NCBI GenBank assembly: GCA_025435555.1
Contig: JAIWWG010000046.1
Location: forward strand, 210,826 to 274,825
Direction: 5' to 3'
DNA length: 64,000 nucleotides
From: Chytriomyces cf. hyalinus JEL632
Lineage: Eukaryota; Chytridiomycota; Chytridiomycetes; Chytridiales; Chytriomycetaceae
Each line of letters begins with the position of its first letter. Position 1 is the first letter of the stretch. Below the pieces are notes generated by a model. It saw only the letters and a list, made by a program, of their open reading frames with translations, made no database searches and had not been told where the DNA came from. Made by a program: the position numbers and the translations under genes. Below are positions 44,041 to 55,324 of this stretch, in pieces.

Positions 44041-44771
44041 TCATGTTGAAAATTTGGATTGCGAAGAACGCGCAGGAATTTCGCCTTCAAGAGAATTCCC
44101 GCTCAAATCCAGCTCGTTTAGAGCATGCTGCAGCTACTTAAACTGGCAGGGATGCATCCAGTCAGTTCATTATTGCTCAAATCCAACCTGCATAGCCCAT
44201 CCATGCCAGCAAACGCGTCGGGAATAGATCCCTCCAAAAGATTTTTGCTCAGCGATGCAGGAACAGGGCCTGAAAACCTGTTGTGGCCAAGCTTAAGCAC
44301 GCGCAAAGAACGCAAACTTCCAATGTCTGTTGGTAACGGACCGTCGAGGTTGTTGTGCCCCAACTGGAGAAACGCGAGATTCGTGAGTGAAAAGATGCAA
44401 CTTGGAAATCCTCCGGAAAGCTGATTGTGTCCGAGATACAGCATTCCCAACGAAGTAAAGCCGCCTATTTTGGTGGGGATTGGACCGTTGAGAAAATTGT
44501 TTTCCAGCAAGGAGTTTTTCCGTAGTACCACTGCGTCACAAAGGTGAGAAGGGCGTAAGGATCTGGAGGTGTTTAGACGTTCCCAAAGTGGACAAGTCCA
44601 ATGTGCGCAGACAACCGATGAGAGAAAGAAGTGCTTGTCAGGAGGTCGTTGAAGCTCCGGCACACACGACGGTACTGCAACACTTGGAATGTGTCCAGCA
44701 GAGAGAAGATGTTGAACTGAATGTCGAAAGGGACCGTTCGCAAATTCATTGGGCCAAATTATTTTAGTCAT
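44041..44771 (-). pseudogene. plant-type leucine-rich-repeat gene, second decayed copy
   Basis: Sister of the locus at 3048-3870, in the same strand sense. Repeats such as LGMLYLGHNQLSGGFPSCI and LRVLKLGHNRFSGPVPASL match copy 1 closely. Relative to copy 1, about 13 residues are missing after PASLS, where NLLEG follows directly. One extra base near 44128 turns the read into CSML-stop, while the next frame continues NELDLSGNSLEGEIPARS to a TGA at 44041. The 5' part (44520-44700) no longer shows clean repeats. The 5' boundary (44720-44770) is nearly identical in sequence to that of copy 1, showing common origin. Called a pseudogene because of the frameshift and deletion. Confidence 0.65.
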
Positions 44772-44961
44772 CTGTTTCGCCGATTTATGAAGTTATTTTA
44801 CACGCTTCATCACAGCAATCTGTGGCAGACATAGCAGGATGCCCATCCCTCCGTTACGCACAAGGACGTACACACACACACACATACACATCAAAAAACG
44901 CGCTCTGTCGAAAGGAAATCGATCTGCATTTTTATTTCTTTGTTCACTTCACAAAATTGTA

Positions 44962-47900
44962 TCAAGCATCAGCAGGAAAGTTCTTTGTGACTGATTTCCT
45001 GCCTTGCAATGCTTCTTTGGCAGCACTCCCGCCACTTTGCCGGCGCTTGTAGTCTGCAGCACCAAGGATTTGCATTGGAGGAACGGTATCTTCCACCGGA
45101 ACGTCAGGTTTGCTGGACCTCTGGCCCCCATATTCCATAACACTGGGACGTTCCGACTTAATTTGTAGTGCAGGTGCCAGGGATCCGCTCACATCAACCA
45201 ACCCAATACTTGCTCTCCTGCGACTTTCTCTTGCCAGATATGCATTCACGTTTGAAGATGGCACTGTGAGAGATGTGCCAGGAACAGGCGGGGGATCAAA
45301 TTGGGCGCAAGGGTCGTATTCGCCCCCACTTTCGTCATCTTCAAACGATTGCGCGTATTTCGAAAAGGCAGGGTTCATTGCGAACGAATTTCTGACGTTG
45401 GACTTGCCAGAAAAAGAATTATTTGTGTGCAGTTGCGGTGTGTTTGTGTTTCCAGGGCCGGATATCGTCGTGCGCTTTAGGTGGAGGAGTTCTCGCAATG
45501 AGTCAATGTCTGCGACGATTTCCACGGGTATCATCAGAAGAAGTTTCAAAGTTCGTTCGTTTTCGGTTTTGATGAGGTAGTTTAGAATGCGCTTCCAATA
45601 CATGAAGTATGTCGCGATGACCACTGCCACCATGATGGCCATGATACCGTACGACAGATCCGATAGCAGTCCGATGCTTGCATTGCCCTCTTTGAGGTAG
45701 CTCTGCAAAAAGTCGGTATATCCCTCGGTAATAATCCCCAAAGAGTTTTGAACGCGCAGCAGATCAGAGTTGGACGCGGATATCGGAACAGTGTTTGCCA
45801 AGATAGTTCCAGAGTCAAAAAATCGGGACACGCCGTCATAGACACGACTTAACGGTGCGATTGAATAAATTATTGATGGATCGAGTTTGAAAGTAAAGTG
45901 CGGGTCAATCGTTGATCCGTACAAAAGCGCAACTTGAGATTCCAAGATCTCGTTCAGATCTGACTTGAGCAAGTTACTGACGCCGTATGGATATTCGTTA
46001 TAATTGAACGTCGATGTTCCCCAGTCGGCGACATCCAAAGTAACATAAACTATTCTCGACGCTCTGCTGGGAATATCGAATGTGTCTGCCAGCGCGCAAG
46101 GTATACTCGAAGTTTCGAACAGAAGATAGAAATCAACCGCGAAACTCAATGCAAGAAAGATTCCAATCAATGCAAGACCAGTTCTGCTGATTGTTATCAT
46201 TTTCTTGTAGCCGGTTTGGTTCTTTAAGGAGTCAAATATACTCATTGCCTGGCCGGGCGCTTCCTTTTCGTCGTCGGTATTGTCCTCGTTCAAGCTTTCT
46301 CGGGAAGCAGACTCGGGGTCAAAGTACTTTGAGTACAGCGACTGAGTAACTTCCTTGGGTATCTGAAAATGGCGTAAGTTCATGTGTCAAATCCTGATGC
46401 GTTTTTGTAAAGCTTACTTGCAAGAATGCTTTCAGGGACGTCTCCCGTTCTGTCTTCGCCTTTGAAATCACGGGCGCAAAGAGGAAAATTGCGATAACGA
46501 CGGTCAGTAGCAGTGAGGAAGCAATGATTCCTGTTTAAAGAAGGAGCTTGAATAAATAAGGAAGAATGGGTTTTTTTTTTTAAATTCTCGAACCAATGTG
46601 CCAGTACTCCACAGCAGCGACATCGAGTCTCACATCAGTCGCAATCACTCTCTCCAACTGCGTATAAGCATCCATTAATGATGTCAAGCCATTATCTAAT
46701 GAGAACTTGGGTGGGATATCAGCTTGCTTTCCGGTGACTCGTTTGGAACGACCAATAAACACGTACCCTCGAGTCCAAATCAAATAAACTCAAGCGATTT
46801 ATATCGCTCAAGTCATAGTTGACAATATTTTGAATTGCTGCTGTACTTCGGCGCACATACACAGAAGTGGCGTCCATTAACGTCATATTGAAGATGGATG
46901 CATTGTAAGTTCCTGGGCCGTTGCTAAATTTCATTGGTACGCTGGCTTCTGACCAAATACGGTTGACCTCGTATATTCGGTTCGTGTCGCGATACAAATC
47001 TGAACTTGTCAGGGAAAGCGAGGAAATAGCCGCTGCAACTGATCCCGTAATCTCCTCAACTTGCGTCATGTTGTTGATTTTTATGGCTTTTTGAATGTTT
47101 CTGAATCCGGAATGAATGGAGACGTGAGAGTTCCGGCAGGCGTTTGCTGAATTCAAATACGAAATCCCGTTTTTGATTTTAACCGATGCCAGTTGGGTCG
47201 CGTAGAGTTGCGCAAACGCAACGACAATATAAAACACTTGTATGCCTGTTTTTGATGAAGGAAAGTGCCGAGTTTTCAGATTCTTTGCCAGAAATGCCAG
47301 GGATTGAAAGTGTACCTCGAACCATCCAGGTCAGAAGAGCACTATTCCCCTTAGAATAATGATAAACTTGTTTTCGATACTCTTTAAACGCTCGCTTGCT
47401 TTTTTTCGACATGTGCGCAGATGAGCCTTGCCCTGAGATGACTGCGCTTGCGGCGACTCCACCGCCCTGTGGTCTGATAGACAGTGGTGTCGCTGCATAG
47501 CTCACATCATCACTCAACCCAGCGTCGCAAATTCGTTTGATTCTTCGTCTGATGAGTTCGCTTTCTTCGTGGTTGTTGTGAATGTCGTCCAGAAAACTGG
47601 CATAACTTGACAAAACTTTAACGGAGAGAGGGTATCGAATCATGAGACGCGTAAAAGACTCGGTTGCTGCGGCATCGGACCGTTCCATTTGGGACACGTG
47701 TTGCATCAAGATGGATGTGTCGACGCCTTCTTGTTCATTGGAAGTCATGATTGCCAGCCAAAAGCTTGCGATACTCGCTCGAGCTTCTTTGTATGACAGC
47801 TTTGCCTGGTTGTTGTTCATGGTTAATTGTGACTTTGAGAACATGAATTAAATGCTTTCGAACCTCTTTCATCAGCTGCTTGAATTCGACTCTATCGACA

Positions 47901-49811
47901 GCATCCAGCTTTTTGTTTCCAATGGTTGCTCCACCAGACTTGATTTCCTGCTGCTGTTGATAAATCGTAAACTCCGTGTCGACTAACATGCTCAGTTTTT
48001 CAGCCTTCTTCAAATACGAAGTTGCCACGGAAGAGTCTTCTTTATGAACGAGGAAAAAGATGGCGTCTGGTTTTCAAAGTATCAGTAGCCATTTTTCAAA
48101 GAAGCATCGCCTCGACTCCTTACAATGAACCATCAATGCGCTCGAATTTGGAAACTTTTTCGTTCCAAACAAAAAGATTTTGTCTGCGATTTCAATTGCT
48201 TTCGGGTCTTTTTCAGTGATGAGGAATCTGGTGGCAATTTCAACCTGACATCAATCGAAATCAGCGCGTTAGTTGTCAAAGAAAGGGCGGTCCTTCAAAT
48301 TCCATGCCTGAGTGTGGTTCCAGAAGCGCTTTTCATTGCCACCGTCAGGTTCAGCTTCTTCCACGTCCCAAGTATTGAATGCTGCTGCGTCAGTGACTTT
48401 GAAATTCTTGCATGCGATTTCGTAGCTTGTGGCATGGTTTTGCCTCGCATTGAACGCGAAATACGAAATCAGCACTCCTGGAACAATTCCGGCGAGATAC
48501 GCGTAAAAGATGTAGTTTTTTTCTTCGTCGGATCTGCCATTGCCAACTGAGGCTACAATAATTGCCACTATTATATTATCCGTGGGATTTTGTTAGGTTC
48601 TACCGATTGCTATCTGTTGCGTTTACATACTTATGGAGCCCCAGATAACTTGACAGATGAGACAGAATCGATAAAGGTTAATTTCCTTCTTGTAGTAACT
48701 GAAATGCTGGTAAGCGCGGACACTTGAAGGAAACCGTGTCAATGCAACTCACGGAATATAGATCCACATAAACACGGCTGTCGATGCTGAGCAAAAGAAC
48801 GTTACGCACTCGCGCAAAATCGGCGAACTCTCCGCGAAAACAAAAAACACGGCCAAAAGCACTTTTGTTGAAAGCTCCAAAAGCTCAAGCCGTGCAGTTG
48901 GACGCGCGTCAATCGACGTAGCTTTTGGGTTCGGGTTGAAGTACGTCATGCTCATGAGCATTGTGAATCCAAAGAATAGCGGGAGACATATCCCGGCTAG
49001 TATCCGCAGACCAATGTAGATGCGGTTGTTGGAGCATGTGTCTACCTCGTAATGGTCCTTGTCGTGACATGAAAATATCCCGAACAGGGTGTAAACAATT
49101 GGGAGGAAGAAGATGGACGCCAAGAAGGAGACTTGCGACAAAACAATCTCATTAATTCAAAAGAGACAAAGAGAAATGCGTTATGTTTACCAAGCGTTCG
49201 CAGCATTCGAAGAGGCCACACTCCCTTGTTAAAATCGCTATTCATGAACGATTGCAACACGTAGAAGGCGAGTGAAAGCATCACAATGATCAAGATGACT
49301 GATATAGCGACAAGGACGAAAATGGCTTCTGGTGCTGTATACTTTACAACTGCTTCTTCAACCTGGTGAATTGTAAGATTTACACCGGTTCCAACATTGC
49401 GAGAAATGAGACTCAAAAACTCACCTGGAACATGATCACAGCTACGCCAAACCAGTGACCATGAGGACCCCAGTCCACATTAGCGAAGCAGAACGCGAGG
49501 TTTTGTAAAAATTCAATGGTGATGATCACAATTGTGAAGACGGAATTGTGGGATTCGACCAGCAGAGCAACAAGCGCGGCAAAGAAACCCTTTTTCACTG
49601 CGGCAAACTGTTTGCGAGTTTTCTTGATGAGTTTAATATGCGGTGCTTCGTGTTTTGGGTCTCGCTCGAGCTCCCTCTGCAAAGCCTTCAAATCTGGATG
49701 GCTAGAGTGCTTGGGCAGGCCGGCAGCGGAAGTACCGACACTTCCTGCCGATTGATCGGCAATGTTTCCAGACTTTTGGACGGTTTGTTTCCTAGTTGCG
49801 ACTGCGTTCAT
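44962..49811 (-). CDS. large polytopic TmcB-like membrane protein
   Basis: About eleven or more exons from ATG 49811 to a stop at 44962, roughly 1,300-1,450 residues. The N-terminal part has about eight membrane spans, including FFAALVALLVESHNSVFTIV, VLVAISVILIIVMLSLAFYV and SQVSFLASIFFLPIVYTLFGIF with SCHDKDHYEVDTC, and RILAGICLPLFFGFTMLM. A soluble helical-repeat region follows, with FPNSSALMVH and FTRLMIRYPLSVKVLSSYASFLDDI, the segment I associate with TmcB (tiny macrocysts) proteins of Dictyostelium, ciliates and chytrids. Two further spans frame an extracellular domain (46870-47200). Then come IIASSLLLTVVIAIFLFAPVI and IPKEVTQSLYSKYFDP, another extracellular domain and a Ser/Pro-rich cytosolic tail. 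Function is poorly known; a sensory role is suspected. One exon border near 48270 could not be resolved. Confidence 0.7.
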
Positions 49812-51800
49812 GTTGCGGGGGTGAAAAAACTCCGCGCGGATTGTCGATCTTTTCGAAGTTTTTGCAGAATTCTGCAATTATATTATTTTGCGGGTGAATG
49901 GTGGCATTCTGCTTCGTGACGACGCTCCATTGAATGCGGGAGGGAATATAAAGTGTATTGGCGCTTCTGAATAAAATGAACATTTCAGAAGGGTACGAAT
50001 AAGTGTGAGGAGAAAGTGAGGAAAATATGAACCTCAGAACGAGATTATTGCAAACCTGGGCAGACTGACGTACTGAACTGTCAATGAAGAAAAGCGCATG
50101 TTGAGCGACGAGTTGTAGCTGGAGGAGCTGGAGTCAGGGAATTACATTCGAAGAAATAAGGTGGGAATTTTGAGGATGAACAACGCCAAGCTTTATTGCT
50201 TTTTGAATATAAGGGAGGTAAACAACTCTCCAACAGCGCCATGGAGAACATAAAGTGCGTGATCAAGTCGAGACACTCTTTGAACTTCTTGCAATACGCG
50301 TTCCACGCGTCGTGAGTGGTATCCACAGTATCGCCCGGCTGCTTCAACATCATTTGATACTGAATCCAAAAAGAACGCGCAATATGAGTAAGAGAAGAAC
50401 TTTCTTGTAGAGTGCCAGATGTGCGCATTGTTGAGGGACTTGAAACAGTCGCTGTCAACTGATTCTGAACATGTTTTGCAATTTTCGGAATTTTTTGGAG
50501 GGCTGCTTGTTTGAGGACAGTTGCCGAGGGGGTGGAGAAAGCTCCGCTACTGATGCCAGTTTCAAAAGTATATCATCAAGATACTGGTCTGAATATACGG
50601 AGATTTCCTGGTTTCAAAGTAGATTAGTCTGATTAGCCACCTCGCACGCACACATTTACTGACCCCAATGAAAGTTTGCTGCAGAGCGTGCTTGATAATA
50701 GCTGTGGCAGTTTCATGCAACAGATGAGCAGCCCGTTCGACCTCATCGCCGTTTTCGACTTCTGGCGAATTCTTCAGCAGCCAAAAGAAAAGCTTCAGTT
50801 CTAGTTATCTGATACGCGCCCTCATAGTCTGCGTCGGCCCATGGGTTCTCGATGGCCGTTTTCCTGTCAATGCGTTCAAGACACTTGAAGAGAGCGCTAA
50901 CGCAGTCCACCAGCAAGAACGACGTCTTGCTTAATTTTATCAAGTCTTTGTGTTTGCAAATTTCTTCCAAGACAGCCAGGAGCTTGTCATCGAAAATAGT
51001 AACGGCTTCAAGCACGTTCTTCAACATCCCGGATACTTGACTTTCAAGCTCAGCAGGATCTGAAGGTACGCATAAACGAAAGGAAAATTTATGTTGACTG
51101 TGACACGGTTACCATTGGCGCCATCCCGTAAAAAATACGGCTCGATCTTGAGTTTGGCACCCCAAAAGTCGAAAAAGTTCACTGCAGTTTGGATGCCATT
51201 TGAACGTTGCCACACCATCCGCGTTTTTCAATTCCACTTCCAGATATTGTTTCGCGATAGCGACATTGCAGCCCTTGCATTTTTGGGCGGATTGCGAGTA
51301 ATGGACAGCGCAAAATACCTGCGCTCGCCTGACTTCAGCAACGAGAGTTTTTTTTTTTCACACCTTCTCATTTTGAAGATAAAACGAATTCTGGTCGCGA
51401 AAAGTCTTGCCGCAACCATCCACATGGCAGCTGAAATGCTCCAAGTGAAATTTCTTGCTCTCGGCGCTGATGTGAGGTCCGCGCAGCGGTTTCCCGCATT
51501 TGGTACAAATCAAGTTTAAAAACGCGAAGTAGTGCAGCTCACAGTAAACGGTTATATTTTTCTTGTCGCCTGGGGTCGGATAGTACGGGAAGTACTTTTC
51601 GATGATATCACAGCCGCATTCCTGCACAATGATGATTGATTAGATGATTGGCGCTATTTTCAAAAGCATTTCAAAAGCACAGTGCAGGCCTTGCAACGGA
51701 AGCAGGCGGCATGGTAGGTCACATCTCCTGCTTTCACAAACTCGCCACTGATGATCAAAGAACACGCATTGCACACTTCAGTTGGAATTTGCAGTTGATT
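49812..51800 (-). CDS. LIM-domain protein, reading frame disturbed
   Basis: Coding sequence on the minus strand from about 51793 to TGA at 50081; 49812-50080 is intergenic. LIM domains: CNACSLIISGEFVKAGDVTYHAACFRCKAC plus ECGCDII, then CTKCGKPLRGPHISAESKKFHLEHFSC and CGKTFRDQNSFY, then CKGCNVAIAKQYLEVEL with TFKWHPNC. These give zinc-binding protein-interaction modules, as in fungal LIM/RhoGAP-type proteins, but no GAP domain follows. Helical sequence follows instead: ESQVSGMLKNVLEAVTIFDDK, FLLVDCVSALFKCLERID, ERAAHLLHETATAIIKHALQ and ECLDLITHFMFSMALLESC. After WHPNC the frame must shift by one at a five-base homopolymer (51172-51176), and another shift is needed near 50760. The start exon is not resolved. 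Confidence 0.6.
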
Positions 51801-52129
51801 TCAGAAAGCTGAATGGCGCATGTGAAGGAGAAATCGTGCGCCACCCGGAAAAAAAAAGGAACCTCGCAAGCACCGAAAGCGCCGGATCATTCTCAAATAT
51901 CCCGGCAAAACCTCTCCATGCTTCCGGTAAACAAAACCAAGAACACGGGTTGGCCTCGTCGCCGTTCTTTGTTGTCCCAAAACTTGCACAGCGGTTTAAA
52001 AATTCCAAAAAAACGAGTCAAATTTTTTATTGCTTCAGGAAATTAAATCAAAGTGCATAAATAGCGCGCAAAAGGCCCCCATTTCCCACACAAAACAAAC
52101 AGACAACGACTCGGCACAACTGCTGAATC
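51801..52129. other. divergent region between LIM and OPT genes
   Basis: 329 bases that probably hold the first exon of the minus-strand LIM gene plus the OPT promoter; TTAAATCAAAGTGCATAAATAGC at 52044 is TATA-like. No independent gene seen. Confidence 0.4.
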
Positions 52130-54590
52130 ATGTCTGCCCCAGCCACCGACACCGACGCCGAGAAGCGCGATCTCGAACTCAAGAACCACCCAGATGCCCT
52201 CGACACCACCATTGGCCTGTCCAGAGACGAAGTTGCCGAGACTCTCAAGGTCGAAGAGTGGGGCTACGACATTGTCAAAGCCTTGGTCTCCGCCGATGAT
52301 GATCCCACCGAGCGCGCCTTCACGTTCCGATTCTGGTTCCTTGGAACTCTGCTCGGCATCTTTGCCGGTGCTCTCAGACAGTTGTACACGTTCAAGCCAC
52401 AAAATGCCGCAGTGTCGCCCCTCATGCTCTCTGTCTTTGGATACGTAAGATCAACTCTTCATCTTTCTTCGTTCCTCTAACGCGTATTTTTAAACAGGTT
52501 GGTGGCATCTTCCTCTCCAAAGTACTGCCGACTGGAATTTTGAACCCTGGAGCTTTCACCAAAAAGGAGCTCGCGCTGATTGTTATTTGCGCATCCACTG
52601 GAGGCAAGGGTGTCTCGTCCACCCTCTTCATCGGTGCCAAGAACCTTTACTTCAACCAGAAGTACTCCTACTTTGATGCCATTATTTTCGTGTTGACCAC
52701 CCAGTTCATTGGATACGGTGCTGTAGGACTGTTTAGAACAATCTTAGTGCGGACCCGAACTATTTTCTGCCTTGTAATTCTGGAAGCAATCTGATGCTTT
52801 ATTGCTTTACAACAGGGTTACCTACACCGCGCCTTCTACCCGCCGCTCTCGCGGGAGTGTCTCTGTTCGAGACGCTGTTTGCCGCTAACTTGAATGACAA
52901 GGCCTGCAAGCTCTTCTGGATTTCCACCGCCGGTCTCTTCTGCTGGACCTTCATGCCCCAATACATGGCACCTACCTTGATTGGTATCTCCGTGTTCTGT
53001 CTTGCCAACCAGAACAGCCCTCTCTTCACGCAGCTGCTTGGTGGAGTCAACAGCAACGAGGGTCTCGGAATCGGATCCATCTCGCTCGACTGGAACAACA
53101 TTGGTGATAATGGGCTGTGAGAACTGCCGTTTCATTTCATTTCGTACCACTAATACTCCTTCATCTGCAAGCGTCTTGCCGTGGGTCACGCAAGTGAACC
53201 AAATAGCCGGTATGATTGGATCCTTTAATCATTCCCATCTTGTACTACAACGATGTTTGGAAGGCAAAGTCGTTCCCATTCATGGCCCAAGGTCTCTCTA
53301 CCTGGCTACCGGCAAGAAGTACAACCAGACCAAGATTCTCACGAATGACGCGCTGGATGAGGCCAAATACGCTGCGTGCGGCCAGCCATACTACTCAACG
53401 AGGTACTATCCTTTCATGTTGTCTGATTCTGTTCCCATTGAAACTGACTGTGCAAACTTAGTTGGGCTTTCAACACCATGATGCAGAACATGTCCGTGAC
53501 TGCTGGCATTGTCACGTTGCTCTTTGGCACGGAAAGGATATCATTGCGGGCATGAAAGCGGTCTTCAACAAAAAGTCGGACGGAACTATCCAAGAAGGAG
53601 AACTTGCTGAAGTGGACGACTCGTACCGCTTGCCCTCTGTTCACCCCGAAGTTCCCCTCTGGTGGTACGGCGCCCTCATGGCTCTCTCAATCGCACTTGG
53701 ATTCTACATCTGTGTGAAGGACGACTCGCTGCCTTGGTGGGCTTTCATCCTGACTGTGTTTATTGCGCTCATTTTTGCCATTGTGTCTGGTCTCTTGACT
53801 GCACTCACTGGATTCTCTCCACCGTTCAAGACCTTCTTGCAATTGATTGGTGGCTTCTTGCTCCCAGGAAGGCCCATTGCCAACATGTACTTCACCACCT
53901 TTGGCGGTAACACTATCTTGGAAGCAGTTGCCATGCGCACAGACTTGAAGATTGGCCAGTACATGAAGATCGCACCCAGAGCCGTTTTCTTTGCTCAGAT
54001 GTACGGTGGTTTCATTGGTGCCCTGATCCACTGGGTGCTCAACCACATTATCCTTGACACCAAGCGCGATATGCTCCTTGACCCGAACGGTGACATTGAC
54101 TGGTCCGGTCAAAACATCATTGGTTTCAACACCAAAGCCATAACTTTCGGAACCCTTGCTCCCAAGCTCCTCGCCGCTGGAGGTACCTCCGAATGGTTGT
54201 CTTATGCTTTCATTGTTGATGCCTTTCTCCCCATTCCCTTCTGGCTGGGTCACAAGTACTTCCCCAAGGTGGGATTCAGCTACATCAACACCACCATCTT
54301 GACCTGGAACTTTTGTCTCTTCGCTGTCGGTGTCAACTGTGGATGGTTTTCCCGCATTGCGCTTGGATTTTTGTTCCAGCTGTACCTGCGCAAGTAGAAG
54401 TGCCCCCTGGTTCAACAAGTACACCTACACTCTTGCAGCTTGTCTGAGCGCCGGAACACAGTTGTCTGTGTTTGTCATGTTGTTTGCATTCCAAGGCGCC
54501 GGTGGCTTGATGATTGACTTTCCCTTCTGGGCTTTGAACCCGAACCCGGAGTCGGGTGTGTGGTCAAACTACTGCACTAAAAAGAAGTGA
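52130..54590 (+). CDS. oligopeptide transporter (OPT family) with several frame breaks
   Basis: Proton-coupled plasma- or vacuolar-membrane importer of small peptides, glutathione or metal chelates (family knowledge). It starts at ATG 52130. Family blocks in order: TFRFWFLGTLLGIFAGALRQLYTFK, GGIFLSKVLPTGILNPGAFTKKE, YAFTQFIGYGAVGLFR-type region, VSLFETLFAANLNDK, FWISTAGLFCWTFMPQYMAP, VFCLANQNSPLFTQLLGGVN-SNEGLG, ISLDWNNIG, IIPILYYNDVWKAKSFPFMA, KYNQTKILTN, WHGKDIIAGMKAVF, WWYGALMALSIALGFY, PGRPIANMYFTTFGG and, near the end, PWFNKYTYTLAACLSAG. To read these continuously one needs frame shifts near 52840, 53228, 53297, 53523 and 54396 (the last creates a TAG). Amino-acid conservation between breaks is high. 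Either a very young pseudogene or a good gene with consensus errors. Confidence 0.75.
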
Positions 54591-55005
54591 GGTGTATATG
54601 GTGGCAGTTTTGAAGTGGTGTTTTGAATTGTTTGTTTTTTGATGGTTGCCTTTTTTTGGTGGGAAGTGAGCTTGCGTGTTTTACAGTTTTGGGAACCCAG
54701 GGTGAAATGCCACAACACTATTATCTTAAAGTGCGGGGGGAACATTGGAATAAAAGACATGTAGTATAAGCCTTTCATTGTGCAAATATGTGTTGATCAT
54801 GTTGCAGACCAGGGTCAATGTGGGATTGGATTTAAAATAGGCTGGACCGCTTTCGAGGTTGCAGACAGCATTTTTGTGTTTCTTTGGTTCTTACATTGGC
54901 AGAATGGATAGTAGGCTGAGTGATGGCACATACGCGTTTCGCAGTGCTTCGCGAGTTGTCCGAATTCTGAGTTGTCCGAAAGTGCGCACAACGGTTTCTT
55001 ATTCG
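54591..55005. other. intergenic, 3' region of the OPT gene
   Basis: AATAAAAG at 54750 is a likely polyadenylation signal. T-rich and short frames only; no gene seen. Confidence 0.5.
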
Positions 55006-55240
55006 GACAACTCAATATCCAGTGATGATTCGAGTCCTTTGTCTTTTGCGCGCACTAGTTTGAGATGGCATTGACACTCGGCAGTCAAACCGTTGAATTG
55101 GTTGTTGCTCCAATCGAACGTCTTGATTTGCGCTATGTCGGAGGGCACAACGCACGCGCGCATCAACTCGTAGCACAAGGAATTGACGCTGGGGTTCGTG
55201 GCGCATGCCTTCGTTACAAAAACTAACCCTTCTTTGTCAC
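55006..55240 (-). pseudogene. leucine-rich-repeat-like fragment
   Basis: Minus-strand frame without ATG, open from about 55240 to a TAA near 55008. It contains NSLCYELMRACVVPSDIAQI, KTFDWSNNQFNGLTAECQC and CHLKLVRAKDKG. The central L/F-D-W-S-N-N-Q-F-N-G matches a single repeat of the same kind as the loci at 3 kb and 44 kb, preceded by a paired-cysteine cap. Probably a remnant of a third copy, or part of an exon of an unrecognised gene; short and uncertain. Confidence 0.35.
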
Positions 55241-55324
55241 CTGGTATTCGTGGGTAGAATGGAGATCACACTGGTGGTCCCCACGATTCAAAAAAAAAAG
55301 CATCCGCGAAACAAACACACACCA

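Noticed and set aside
51159-51194. A short GT...AG segment that could be spliced to fix the LIM gene frame
   Set aside because: Removing it would delete the conserved W-H-x-x-C zinc ligands or the following conserved segment, so a one-base indel is the better explanation.
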